Positions 1-6,937 of a DNA stretch of 24,750 nt are shown here, piece after piece. Below the pieces are notes generated by a model. It made no database searches and was not told where the DNA came from. It was given only the letters and a program-made list of their open reading frames with translations. Every line of letters begins with the position of its first letter. The stretch's first letter is position 1. The stretch covers positions 1 through 24,750 of the forward strand of contig CABJAV010000037.1 of NCBI GenBank assembly GCA_902363675.1, read 5' to 3'. The position numbers and the translations under genes were made by a program. Source of the stretch: Lachnospiraceae bacterium. GTDB taxonomy: Bacteria; Bacillota; Clostridia; Lachnospirales; Lachnospiraceae.

Positions 1-143
1 AGGGACTGCCCGAATTAACGCCTGTGGAGATAGTAGGGAGCAAAACATCCGGTGGATGTTTGTTCTGCTCCGACCGGAGTGGAACGTAGAAACGAGGTCT
101 GCGAAGCAGGAAGCCCATTGGCTTTAGACAATGGGTAGTTCAC
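1..143 (+). mobile_element. IS200/IS605-family element, right end
   Basis: The segment ends with a typical IS605-type right end: a perfect 7-bp hairpin (CCCATTG 114-120 / CAATGGG 129-135, 8-nt loop), then TAGTTCAC finishing at 143. Upstream are the CGCCTGTGGAGATAG block and the GAAGCAGGAAGCCC block that I associate with this family. These elements insert without target duplication, so the base after 143 should be host sequence. An open reading frame indeed resumes there. The left end and any tnpA are outside the window. Confidence 0.8.
2..127 (+). CDS. tnpB: TnpB C-terminal tail (partial, runs off left edge)
   Basis: Frame 2 is open from the window edge to a TAG at 125-127 and reads 41 residues beginning GTARINACGD. 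This matches the region that follows the zinc-ribbon domain in many Firmicute TnpB (IS605 OrfB) proteins, which often have a conserved GT.xxxACGD stretch before a poorly conserved tail ending in KQEA-type residues. TnpB is the RNA-guided DNA nuclease encoded by IS200/IS605 elements. The coding end overlaps the omega-RNA scaffold on the same strand, as is normal for these elements. The catalytic RuvC residues lie outside the window, so activity cannot be judged. The frame choice rests on family memory of the tail, not on a domain. Confidence 0.65.
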   Translation, partial: GTARINACGDSREQNIRWMFVLLRPEWNVETRSAKQEAHWL

Positions 144-160
144 TTCCTTGTTAAAGCAAC
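15..160 (+). ncRNA. TnpB omega-RNA (reRNA) scaffold plus guide
   Basis: In TnpB elements the guide RNA is made from the 3' end of the tnpB transcript. The scaffold comes from the element right end and the guide from the host DNA just past it. Visible structure includes an outer stem GGAGCA (37-42)/TGCTCC (66-71) enclosing an inner stem ACATCC (45-50)/GGATGT (54-59), and the terminal hairpin 114-135. The predicted guide begins at 144 with TTCCTTGTTAAAGC. The 5' boundary is approximate. The call follows from known TnpB biology plus the visible scaffold. Confidence 0.65.
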
Positions 161-725
161 GCAAGTTGGAATTGATGTCAACAAATTATCGGCTCTATGG
201 CAGGTAAGAAATATTGGGTTACAGAACATATCAGAAGATGAATTGTTTGAATGGATTCATTTGAACGTCATTTATGCAACACAGCATCGAAGATTGGGAC
301 TTCAGAAGGAAAATATTTCTTTTCCTAAAGAAGAAATGCTGGAGAAAAGATTGTTTGGAAAAACAAATGTCTATACAGATGGAGAGGGGAAGATTCATGA
401 AATAGATGAAATTATACCCAAAGCCCGGGAGGCTGTCCGCAAGAGATTTATAATGGAACAGGCTGCTAGAACAAAGGAAGTTATAGAAGACCTTTGTATA
501 TTAAAGCATGTAGATCAGCTCCCTGATGATTGTTATTCGGTACTTGCTGCTGCGGATTATATAGATGGCGGCCATGACAAACGTGTTCAGAATGCAAAGT
601 GGCATATATCCTATTTTAGTGATAAGGATAGAGAACAGATTGAAAAAGTAATGAATAGAGCTGGTTGCGCAGATTATAAGCTTTATCAAAGTATAGATGA
701 GTGGATAGAAAAGTTTGAGAAGTAG
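144..725 (+). pseudogene. 3' part of an unknown gene interrupted by the TnpB element
   Basis: The frame ending in TAG at 723-725 is open right back to the IS right end at 143. It reads FLVKATQVGIDVNKLSALWQ and onward through IHLNVIYATQHRRLG, about 193 residues in all. A TTG at 243 could be a start, but nothing marks it as one and no ribosome site is seen. The simplest reading is that the element inserted into a longer gene and this is its 3' remainder. The protein is hydrophilic and probably helical, with a charged C-terminus (SIDEWIEKFEK), no membrane segment and no motif I recognise. Whether the upstream half survives left of the IS is not visible. Function unknown. Confidence 0.6.
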
Positions 726-1031
726 GGGCTTTTGGTTGTACAGTTGACTATATCTTTGTGCACAGTAGCGGTTAGGTTGTTTGCTATAACATATCTTGAC
801 AACAAAAATAGCCGAAAAAGGGAAAGAATGTGGATATATCTGCATACATATGATATAAATCCCATCTTTGACAGTTGGAAAGCAAAAAAACGGTTGTAAA
901 GCCAGTGAAATGGTGTGGAGCTATATAGGAGAATTGATTTTTAACATGCTTGTACTGGTCGGTGCAGTGAAGATGTCAGACCGAGTGGTTCGGGGAATGA
1001 TGGGATTGTAAAAAATAAAATTGCTGTAAAT
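726..1031. other. Gene-free stretch
   Basis: No supportable gene. A 33-codon open frame (910-1011, ATG to TAA) encodes a short hydrophobic-then-basic peptide, but it has no well-placed ribosome site and no recognised family. A TTGACA at 796-801 has no -10 box at the right distance. The stretch may be decayed mobile-element DNA, but I cannot show that. Confidence 0.4.
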
Positions 1032-1075
1032 TTCACTGCGAATAAGTTGAATGATTCACAGCGAAAGGGTATAAT
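1032..1075 (+). promoter_or_regulatory. Promoter with paired operator-like repeats for the toxin-antitoxin operon
   Basis: A sigma-A type promoter is visible: -35 TTGAAT at 1047-1052, a 17-bp spacer and -10 TATAAT at 1070-1075. Two near-identical 11-mers lie on it: TTCACTGCGAA (1032-1042) just upstream of the -35, and TTCACAGCGAA (1055-1065) in the spacer. They differ at one base, start 23 bp apart, and each is an imperfect TTC...GAA palindrome. Phd/YefM antitoxins normally repress their own promoters by binding such repeats, so these are likely operators. That role is inferred. Confidence 0.7.
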
Positions 1076-1120
1076 ATAGAAGTAGAGAAGAGGTAAGCAA
1101 TTTTTCGAGGAGGAAAGATT

Positions 1121-1375
1121 ATGCCAAATATTAAACCTATTTCGGATTTAAGAAATTATACAACAGTAATCAATGAAGTCACCTATGGTAATAGAGTTTA
1201 TCTTACAAGAAATGGACATGGACAGTGTGCAATTATAGATATGAAAGAGCTGGACGAATTAGATAAACAGAAAGCACTTTATACATTAATGAGCAAACTA
1301 AACGAAGCAGAAGTGTCTATTCGAGAAGAAGGAACGATATCAGCAGATGATCTGGAAGCAGAACTAGGGGTATAA
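1121..1375 (+). CDS. Type II antitoxin, Phd/YefM family
   Basis: This 84-residue protein has the Phd/YefM pattern. The N-terminal part, PISDLRNYTTVINEV, resembles the family's DNA-binding 'ISDLRNx(4)L' motif. It is followed by a VYLTRNGHGQCAIIDM strand-turn-strand and an acidic C-terminal tail (EEGTISADDLEAELGV) of the kind that wraps and neutralises a toxin. The ATG is preceded by GAGGAGGAAAG, a strong ribosome site. The gene ends 5 nt before the toxin start, giving a two-gene operon read from the promoter at 1047-1075. The antitoxin is expected to bind the toxin at the protein level and, with it, to repress the operon. Length and order (antitoxin first) are usual. Confidence 0.88.
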   Translation: MPNIKPISDLRNYTTVINEVTYGNRVYLTRNGHGQCAIIDMKELDELDKQKALYTLMSKLNEAEVSIREEGTISADDLEAELGV

Positions 1376-1380
1376 TTGTA

Positions 1381-1734
1381 TTGAAAAAAATAGAATATTC
1401 ACAGATTGTGAGGAAAAAACTGAATCAGCTAAAAGCAGATTTGGTACAGGATTTTGGCGCTGAAGTTTCCAAAAAATCAGTGAAAAAGATAACAGATGCG
1501 GTGAGAGGTCTGGAGAAGTTTGAAAAAAAGGGAATTGCCGTATCTGTAATGTATAATATAGAATGCGATTATCGCTATTTATATGTTAGTCATAATTATG
1601 TTTTTTATAGAATTGAATCAGAAAAAATAATTATTGTTGAAATGTTTGATGAAAGAGAAGATTTTATGTATAAGCTATTCGGAATTTCAACAAGAACACA
1701 GGAATCAATAGATTACTGGGGCGATGAAGATTAA
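1381..1734 (+). CDS. Type II toxin, RelE/ParE superfamily
   Basis: This 117-residue protein starts MKKIEYSQIVRKKLNQLKADL, the usual RelE/ParE opening (short strand, then two amphipathic helices). It ends in the beta-rich half: YRYLYVSHNYVFYRIESEKIIIVEMFDEREDFMYKLFG. The 'YVFYRIE..KIIIVEMFDEREDF' block matches the family core, where strand-3/4 residues and a late Arg support the active or target site. The start is a TTG at 1381, 5 nt after the antitoxin stop, with AGGGG just upstream. No ATG fits the family start. The target (mRNA on the ribosome for RelE-like, gyrase for ParE-like) cannot be decided from sequence. The pair is intact. Confidence 0.82.
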   Translation: MKKIEYSQIVRKKLNQLKADLVQDFGAEVSKKSVKKITDAVRGLEKFEKKGIAVSVMYNIECDYRYLYVSHNYVFYRIESEKIIIVEMFDEREDFMYKLFGISTRTQESIDYWGDED

Positions 1735-1737
1735 ATA

Positions 1738-1780
1738 ACAACAGGGTATGTATGGTAAGAAACTGTACATACCCTGTTGT
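1738..1780 (+). terminator. Hairpin after the toxin gene
   Basis: A long inverted repeat, ACAACAGGGTATGTA against TACATACCCTGTTGT, forms a stem of about 15 bp starting 4 nt after the toxin stop. The loop contains TGGTAAGAAACTG. It is followed by GCGTTGAG, not by a T-run, so it is an atypical intrinsic terminator or an mRNA-stabilising hairpin. It marks the 3' end of the toxin-antitoxin operon. Confidence 0.55.
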
Positions 1781-1905
1781 GCGTTGAGAACTTATTCTAT
1801 AATATTTCCGCTATTGTTATACCGCATATTTCCATGAGAATCGAACATTTGTGCTTTTTCATTATGCAATTGGTGTTGATATTTATAGAAAATAGTAGTG
1901 TTTTA

Positions 1906-1914
1906 TGGTACAAT
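1906..1914 (+). promoter_or_regulatory. Extended -10 promoter for the HD-HSP90 gene
   Basis: TGGTACAAT (TG-n-TACAAT, hexamer 1909-1914) is an extended -10 element in an AT-rich stretch. No good -35 lies at 17 bp. A start near 1921 would give a leader of about 53 nt before the ATG at 1974. It is the only promoter-like match found between the toxin operon hairpin and the gene. Confidence 0.45.
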
Positions 1915-1973
1915 AAAATATCGGTATATCACATATGACAGGAATTTATATAAGAAACAAAGGAAGGAAATAC

Positions 1974-4900
1974 ATGGTCCATTCAAAAAAATTAGATGAA
2001 ACTGCAATATGGAAAGAATATGAGAAGAAGGCGGGTGCCGGAAGTGAAAGATGCATATGGGTAAAAGACGTTTATGAGTATGCAGCAAATTATTTGAAGG
2101 ATGTTCGTAGAACGTTTGAAAATTATACATTACATGACGAAACACACATCTTAAATGTATTGGATGCCATGGGTGGATTGCTGGGAGATCAGATTAGTAA
2201 TCTCACTGTAGGGGAACTGGAACTGCTGATTCTGGTTGCGAGTCTGCATGATGTGGGCATGGTATACACAGAGGAAGAGAAGAAGGAACAGTATGAGGAT
2301 ACAGCGACCTGTAAAAATTTCCTCAGAGAATATTATCCGGAATTTCTGGGGAGCCCAGCAGAAGAGTGGACGGAGGATATGCAACAGAGGTATCTTCGTG
2401 AGCTGCATTCTAAGCGTGTGGCGGATGTATTAAACAATAAAGCATGGAATGAACTGATTAACAAGCGCCCAATGGAGATCGTATCACAAGAGTGCATTAT
2501 AACTGTCTGTGAGGCACATGGCTATAATATGTCAGAAATTATCGGCAATCACAATTTGGATTACTTACATGCAAATGACGTAAGTCCATTATTTTGTGCA
2601 CTATTGTTACGATTGGGCGATTTGTTGGATTTTGATGATACCCGGGCACCTCAGGTATTGTATAGTTATGTAGAATGTAACGAGAAAAGTCGTGAAGAGT
2701 GGAAGAAACATCAGGCATCTGCAGGCTTTTCTTATCCTGCATCCCCTACAACACAAGCGCTACCTTATAAAGCCCGATGCATGAATCCCGGAGTGGAGCA
2801 TGCGGTTCGTAATTTTCTGGACTGGGTTGATGATGAACTGGGAAATTGTGCAAAATTACAGAAGTATTGTCATCAAAGCTGGCAGCAGAATTTTCCATTT
2901 CCAAGAGCTATCTTGCGCAATGAAATTGAATCCGTTGGATATGTGAGCGGAGATTTCTGCATTACAATGGATCAGACGAAGATTCTGGAATTGCTGACAG
3001 GCGAAAACTTATATGATAACCGGGATGTTTTTGTGAGAGAATTACTCCAGAATGCAATCGATGCCACTTTACTTCGAGGAGAAATGGATCCTGATTTTAA
3101 ACCGGAAGAGTCGCGTATTGATTTCTCTGAGTGGAATGATAAAGATGGTAACATCTGGTTCCGTATTGATGATGAGGGAACCGGAATGACCATGGGAATG
3201 TTGCAAAGATATTTCCTCAGAGTGGGAAATTCGTATTATTCTTCCAAAGAAATCGAGAGAGACTTAAGAGATCACCATAAAACAGAAAAGTATCATGGTA
3301 TCAGTCGCTTTGGAATTGGATTTCTGTCATGTTTCCTTAACGGAGACTATGCGGAGGTATCGACGCTTTATTTTGACTCTGATAAAAACCGTCGGGAAGA
3401 AGAGACAACGAACTCGAACTTCAACAAGCATTATGGATTACGTTTGCAGGTAACAGGACTCAGTGGATACTATACGTTGTTGAACCAGGCACAGAACCAT
3501 TTGGCAAGAGAGCAAATGCCAAAACGGGGGAACTCTGATTCCGAAACTTCCTATCGACAGGAAAGAAACGGATATCGGAAGAATGCCGGAACCTCAATTG
3601 CGATACGTCTGAATCCGGGAAAGCTGGGAACATTGAATCTGAAGAAAACAGTGGAAAAATATCTGTGTGGTTCCAGAGTGCCTGTGTATTACAATGATGA
3701 GAGAATTGGACAAACTTATGATGAGATGATGAAAGCAGCTCATGACGTAGAGGGGGAGAAAATTTATGAACTGACAGATGAAATGAAAAAGCAGTTTGAT
3801 CAGGTGTTCTCAGAGGTTCGTGGGCAGTATCCGAAAATTGCAATGACAACCATTCCTTTGGATACAGAAGAGGATCGTGTACTGCCAGGAGTATCTGGTG
3901 CACTTGTAAAATATGCCTTACGTTTTGAAAAAACTCCCTGCTGGCAGGTGAAAGATTTAACATATCAAATAGAAGGTCATGTTGAAAAAAATGATAATTC
4001 GCTTCAAATGCTGTTATATAGTAGCTGTACGGGAAGTCATATAAGTTATGTCTACGCATGGGAGGAAGTCAAGGAGAAATATGGTACGAAAGCTATAGAG
4101 CCACTTGCAGAAACATTTGAAAAATGTGATGTGTGTCCAAAATCAGAAGAACAGCTGGGAGAGGTATGGAACCCGTTTGAATCATCCGTTAGTTTATTTG
4201 AAATCTGGAGAAGCTATCATAATTACACACAACGTCGTAGAATGAAAGTTTTACTTGAAAAATGTGGATGCCCGGATATTGTTCATCAGAAATCAAATTC
4301 TCGAGACGAATTGATCAGGTGTGCATATCAAGGCGTTTCTGTGGGCGCATTGACGGGGATGCATCCTTCAAATTATTCTTGTATGGGAATATTTTTCCTG
4401 GAAAATAAGTGGCAGCCAGTGACACAGGCCAGTCGTGCAAAAGTGACGCAATTGCCGATAGAAGTAGGATTATATATTTGGGGCGTTGCAAATAAATATA
4501 AGATGTTAGATCTTTTAGAAGGACAATATGTGTGGAGCGGATTTGTTGCAAATTTTACGCGAAAGGACTGGAAAACGGTCGAAAATCTGCCGCTGCAACA
4601 ATGGATGGAAAATAGTATGAAGGATTATTTTGAGGAAAGAATAAGTTCCTTGAAAGAATCTACTTTATCAAAAAGCTATAGGATTAATATTTATTTACAG
4701 TATTATAGTGATAGGGTTTTAGTGAATCTGTATCAGGATATGTGCTTACAAGAACATAATCGGATGGAAATCGATTTCGAAAAAGGGCAATCTATTTTAT
4801 TCTATGAGAGAGATCAAGAGGAATTAGAAGCAGTCATGGATCTTTTTCCACCGATGAGATTTTGCAAAGCTGCAAATGATGAGAGTCGGAGTTATCTTTG

Positions 4901-5186
4901 CGGTGCAGAGTTGGATTATCGGAAAGGAATTACTCTAGATCATCCTTTCATGATCTGGCTCATGAAGAATGCTGTCTTAATGAATAAATATTACCAAAGG
5001 CAGTTTAGACAGATCATAAACTGTCTTCGATATAGTGACGCAACAGTTATTATCTCTGAAGTAAATACTATTCGCCAGCAATTGAGCAACTTGAAGGAGC
5101 ATCATGGAGTGGATGTGGATAATTTTCCACAACTTAGCAGGGACGATTTCTGGTATATGGAGGATGAAAGTGAGACTTTCATATAG
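1974..5186 (+). CDS. HD domain - HSP90-like (GHKL) ATPase fusion protein
   Basis: The start is set at 1974 because GGAAGGAAATAC precedes that ATG, giving 1070 residues; an in-frame ATG at 1935 has no ribosome site. The N-terminal third is an HD phosphohydrolase-type domain with metal-ligand motifs H54-D55-E-T-H58, H92-D93 (SLHDVGM) and D216 (LRLGDLLDFDD). A Bergerat-fold ATPase follows: N-box RELLQNAIDA (E356, N360, D363), G1 box DDEGTGM (D400, G402, G404), G2 box RFGIGFLS (445-452), then GTSIAIRLNP near 540. About 500 further residues have no motif I recognise. No membrane segment or signal is visible, so it should be cytoplasmic. HD domains cleave phosphomonoesters or nucleotides, and HSP90-like modules are ATP-driven clamps. 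Similar fusions occur in bacterial accessory regions, but the substrate is unknown. All key residues are present, so it appears intact. Confidence 0.85.
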   Translation: MVHSKKLDETAIWKEYEKKAGAGSERCIWVKDVYEYAANYLKDVRRTFENYTLHDETHILNVLDAMGGLLGDQISNLTVGELELLILVASLHDVGMVYTEEEKKEQYEDTATCKNFLREYYPEFLGSPAEEWTEDMQQRYLRELHSKRVADVLNNKAWNELINKRPMEIVSQECIITVCEAHGYNMSEIIGNHNLDYLHANDVSPLFCALLLRLGDLLDFDDTRAPQVLYSYVECNEKSREEWKKHQASAGFSYPASPTTQALPYKARCMNPGVEHAVRNFLDWVDDELGNCAKLQKYCHQSWQQNFPFPRAILRNEIESVGYVSGDFCITMDQTKILELLTGENLYDNRDVFVRELLQNAIDATLLRGEMDPDFKPEESRIDFSEWNDKDGNIWFRIDDEGTGMTMGMLQRYFLRVGNSYYSSKEIERDLRDHHKTEKYHGISRFGIGFLSCFLNGDYAEVSTLYFDSDKNRREEETTNSNFNKHYGLRLQVTGLSGYYTLLNQAQNHLAREQMPKRGNSDSETSYRQERNGYRKNAGTSIAIRLNPGKLGTLNLKKTVEKYLCGSRVPVYYNDERIGQTYDEMMKAAHDVEGEKIYELTDEMKKQFDQVFSEVRGQYPKIAMTTIPLDTEEDRVLPGVSGALVKYALRFEKTPCWQVKDLTYQIEGHVEKNDNSLQMLLYSSCTGSHISYVYAWEEVKEKYGTKAIEPLAETFEKCDVCPKSEEQLGEVWNPFESSVSLFEIWRSYHNYTQRRRMKVLLEKCGCPDIVHQKSNSRDELIRCAYQGVSVGALTGMHPSNYSCMGIFFLENKWQPVTQASRAKVTQLPIEVGLYIWGVANKYKMLDLLEGQYVWSGFVANFTRKDWKTVENLPLQQWMENSMKDYFEERISSLKESTLSKSYRINIYLQYYSDRVLVNLYQDMCLQEHNRMEIDFEKGQSILFYERDQEELEAVMDLFPPMRFCKAANDESRSYLCGAELDYRKGITLDHPFMIWLMKNAVLMNKYYQRQFRQIINCLRYSDATVIISEVNTIRQQLSNLKEHHGVDVDNFPQLSRDDFWYMEDESETFI

Positions 5187-5218
5187 GTGGAAAGTAGAAA
5201 ATTAATGAAACTATGTTC

Positions 5219-5247
5219 TTGACATACAAGAAGCAAATTCATGTAAT
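5219..5247 (+). promoter_or_regulatory. Promoter of the structured RNA
   Basis: A perfect -35 TTGACA (5219-5224) is followed, after 17 bp, by TGTAAT (5242-5247) inside an ATGTAATAATAG stretch. The TAATAAT register two bases on is an alternative -10. It starts 33 nt after the HD-HSP90 stop and faces a region without ORFs that ends in a strong terminator, so it should make a short non-coding transcript starting near 5254. Confidence 0.7.
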
Positions 5248-5253
5248 AATAGT

Positions 5254-5451
5254 ACAAAGACAGATTAGTTTGTCTGGGTGAGCTGACGCCATAAAAATCT
5301 GACATTTTAGCCAGTTCATAGGCTGGCAGGTTGGGGAGCAACAGAAAAACTCCACAGTTAGGTCGCATATAGAGAGACGAAAAGTTGGCAGACAACAGAA
5401 AAATCAGCATCAAAAGATAAAGAAAGGTTGTCCAAAAAGGACAACCTTTTT
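5254..5451 (+). ncRNA. Structured small RNA of about 200 nt (possibly raiA-type)
   Basis: A promoter at 5219-5247 and an intrinsic terminator at 5423-5451 bracket about 200 nt without a coding frame. Within it, TTGTCTG (5270-5276) pairs perfectly with CAGACAA (5389-5395) and closes a multibranch domain. Inside that domain are a GCCAG (5310-5314)/CTGGC (5323-5327) hairpin and a GGAG (5335-5338)/CTCC (5350-5353) hairpin, plus unpaired purine-rich stretches such as GACGAAAAG, as in conserved riboregulators. Size and composition remind me of the raiA-motif RNA of Clostridia, but I cannot confirm that from memory. It does not lead into the next gene, because the terminator lies 158 nt before that ATG, so a stand-alone RNA is more likely than a riboswitch. 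Evidence is good that it is an RNA gene and weak for its name. Confidence 0.6.
5423..5451 (+). terminator. Intrinsic terminator of the structured RNA
   Basis: A perfect 11-bp stem AAAGGTTGTCC (5423-5433)/GGACAACCTTT (5439-5449) with an AAAAA loop is followed by a T-run (5447-5451). This is a textbook rho-independent terminator on the + strand. Confidence 0.9.
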
Positions 5452-5539
5452 GAAGTTAATTGGGGAATATGGCAAAATACAATAAGAAAACAGCTTTGAA
5501 GGTCATTAGAGTCAAGAATTTGGGATTATAAAATCATTT

Positions 5540-5565
5540 GAGGGTCTGGTGAAAGCCGGGCCCTC
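5540..5565 (+). other. GC-rich hairpin upstream of the HNH-like gene
   Basis: GAGGGTCTGG (5540-5549) pairs with CCGGGCCCTC (5556-5565) over 10 bp with two G-U pairs and a 6-nt loop. TATTTATATG follows. It is 43 nt before the HNH-like start. It could be a second terminator or a leader hairpin controlling the downstream gene. A TATAAA at 5527-5532 just upstream would place it in the leader, but that box has no good -35. Confidence 0.45.
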
Positions 5566-5608
5566 TATTTATATGTGAATAGAGGGAGGTACAAAGAGGA
5601 GAAGGTAT

Positions 5609-6790
5609 ATGACACAAGAAGAAAATTTATGTATTTATACAAAAGAAAATGATACAGAAGCACATTTTAGAAATCAGGAGCACATTATTCCGGCGTGCAT
5701 TGGCGGGATGCAAAAATTGCCGAAAGGATATGTCTCAGATGAAGTGAATACTTTGTTTTCGGCATTAGAACTGAAACTGGCGAGAAATTCACCAATTACA
5801 CTTCCTCGTATGTTTGTAGGTCCGGGAAAACGTGGAAGTCATAATCCCAAGAGACGCGGAGGAGCCAGTAAGATTGTCTCTGTGATGAAATCGAATGAAA
5901 ATGGTATGTATAGTCTTGGATATATCCGAATGGGAACTCCTATTACCATTGACCAGATTCATATTACACAGATGGAGAACGGAAAACATCAGGTTTCGTT
6001 TTGCTTTGATACAGAAGAAGTGGATAAGGAGCATTATCTGGAAAAGGTGACAGAATGGATGCCGGAGGTGAAGTCGTTTGATGGACAGACTTGTGTGATA
6101 ATAAGAGAAGAAGGGCTGGCCGAGAATGAAATTATACTGGGACAAGCGGGAAATCGATGGTATCTGGCAGCTCGCCCGGAAATGGATGAGGAAAAGCTGA
6201 AGTCAGAGACAGCAAAGGAAATCCGGTTGCTAGCATTAGCATGTGAACAGGAAATGCTAAATCAGTCTGCAACAAGTGAGGAAGAGAAGATACCATCTGG
6301 CATTGACGGGTTTGGAAATTTGTGTGTAGAAAAGAGTCAGGTAACTTCCAATATGCACCAAATGATTGATATGAATGCCTATAAGCGCGTCGTCGCAAAG
6401 ATCGCATTTAATTGTCTTGCAGAAGTCCGTGGCAGAGACTACGTTATGCAACCGAAATTTGATTTTATACGTGAGGCTATATTAACAGGAGAAGAGATTA
6501 ATCATGTAGTATTCTTTCAAGAGAGGGATAAAAAACACACGGAAGTTCTAGACAGTTTAGGAAATGCAAAAGGCTTTGGAGTCTGGAGACATACAGTAAT
6601 CATTACATGGACAGGGGACAGGCTTGTGGCAGAGGTTATGTTATATGGAACCTCTAGTCCTATGCTTGTAATTCTGGCACAGGAGAATTGCCGTGACTTT
6701 GGAATCATGGATGGATATGTGTGTGATTGGGAAAATCATAGAGAGATGCGATTTATGGATTATATTGAAAAAACGGTGGTGGATGAGTAG
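5609..6790 (+). CDS. HNH-like protein with degenerate zinc ligands
   Basis: The 393-residue protein opens like HNH proteins of the CxxC ... EHxxPxxLGG ... CxxCN type. C8-I-Y-T11 stands where CxxC is expected, then comes E24-H25-I-I-P-A-C-I-G-G33. Next is V42-S43-D-E-V46-N47 where the second CxxCN would be, followed by LELKLARNS (about 53-61), which resembles the usual 'LD..LARDS'. The His and Asn of the HNH are kept, but three of the four zinc cysteines are replaced (T11, S43, V46). The fold may be stabilised otherwise or the nuclease may be dead. The remaining 330 residues match nothing I know and have no membrane segment. The ribosome site AGGAGAAGG lies directly before the ATG. It sits downstream of the HD-HSP90 gene and the structured RNA, and a functional link is inferred from position only. 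Confidence 0.6.
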   Translation: MTQEENLCIYTKENDTEAHFRNQEHIIPACIGGMQKLPKGYVSDEVNTLFSALELKLARNSPITLPRMFVGPGKRGSHNPKRRGGASKIVSVMKSNENGMYSLGYIRMGTPITIDQIHITQMENGKHQVSFCFDTEEVDKEHYLEKVTEWMPEVKSFDGQTCVIIREEGLAENEIILGQAGNRWYLAARPEMDEEKLKSETAKEIRLLALACEQEMLNQSATSEEEKIPSGIDGFGNLCVEKSQVTSNMHQMIDMNAYKRVVAKIAFNCLAEVRGRDYVMQPKFDFIREAILTGEEINHVVFFQERDKKHTEVLDSLGNAKGFGVWRHTVIITWTGDRLVAEVMLYGTSSPMLVILAQENCRDFGIMDGYVCDWENHREMRFMDYIEKTVVDE

Positions 6791-6868
6791 AAAGTGTACG
6801 GGACATTCGGCAAAGTCAGATAAAATCGTTTGGAATACAGAAAGAAAGTAGATATATATGTAGAAATA

Positions 6869-6877
6869 TGATATAAT
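6869..6877 (+). promoter_or_regulatory. Extended -10 promoter of the polysaccharide operon
   Basis: TGATATAAT is a perfect extended -10 (TGn before TATAAT, hexamer 6872-6877). The hexamer 17 bp upstream (TAGATA) is a poor -35, as is usual for extended -10 promoters. It lies 61 bp before the first polysaccharide gene and after the HNH-like gene, so it marks the start of a new transcription unit. Confidence 0.65.
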
Positions 6878-6937
6878 ATCTTAGTTTTGAGATAATAGAG
6901 CTTAATAACAATTTTCAGAAGAGAAAGAGGAAAACAA

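Noticed and set aside
796..824. TTGACA as a promoter
   Set aside because: The position 17 bp downstream reads AGGGAA, not a -10 box, and no gene follows closely.
910..1011. 33-codon hydrophobic ORF as a small toxin or membrane peptide gene
   Set aside because: No ribosome site at the right distance, no promoter and no recognised family. A frame of this length is expected by chance.
1935..1973. Upstream ATG as start of the HD-HSP90 protein
   Set aside because: No ribosome site precedes 1935, whereas GGAAGG sits correctly before the ATG at 1974.
3460..4059. 199-codon frame on the - strand
   Set aside because: Lies entirely inside the HD-HSP90 gene, has no ribosome site and no family features. 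It is an antisense shadow.
5254..5451. Riboswitch controlling the HNH-like gene
   Set aside because: The RNA ends in a strong terminator 158 nt before the ATG, and I see no alternative anti-terminator pairing. A separate RNA gene fits better, though attenuation is not excluded.
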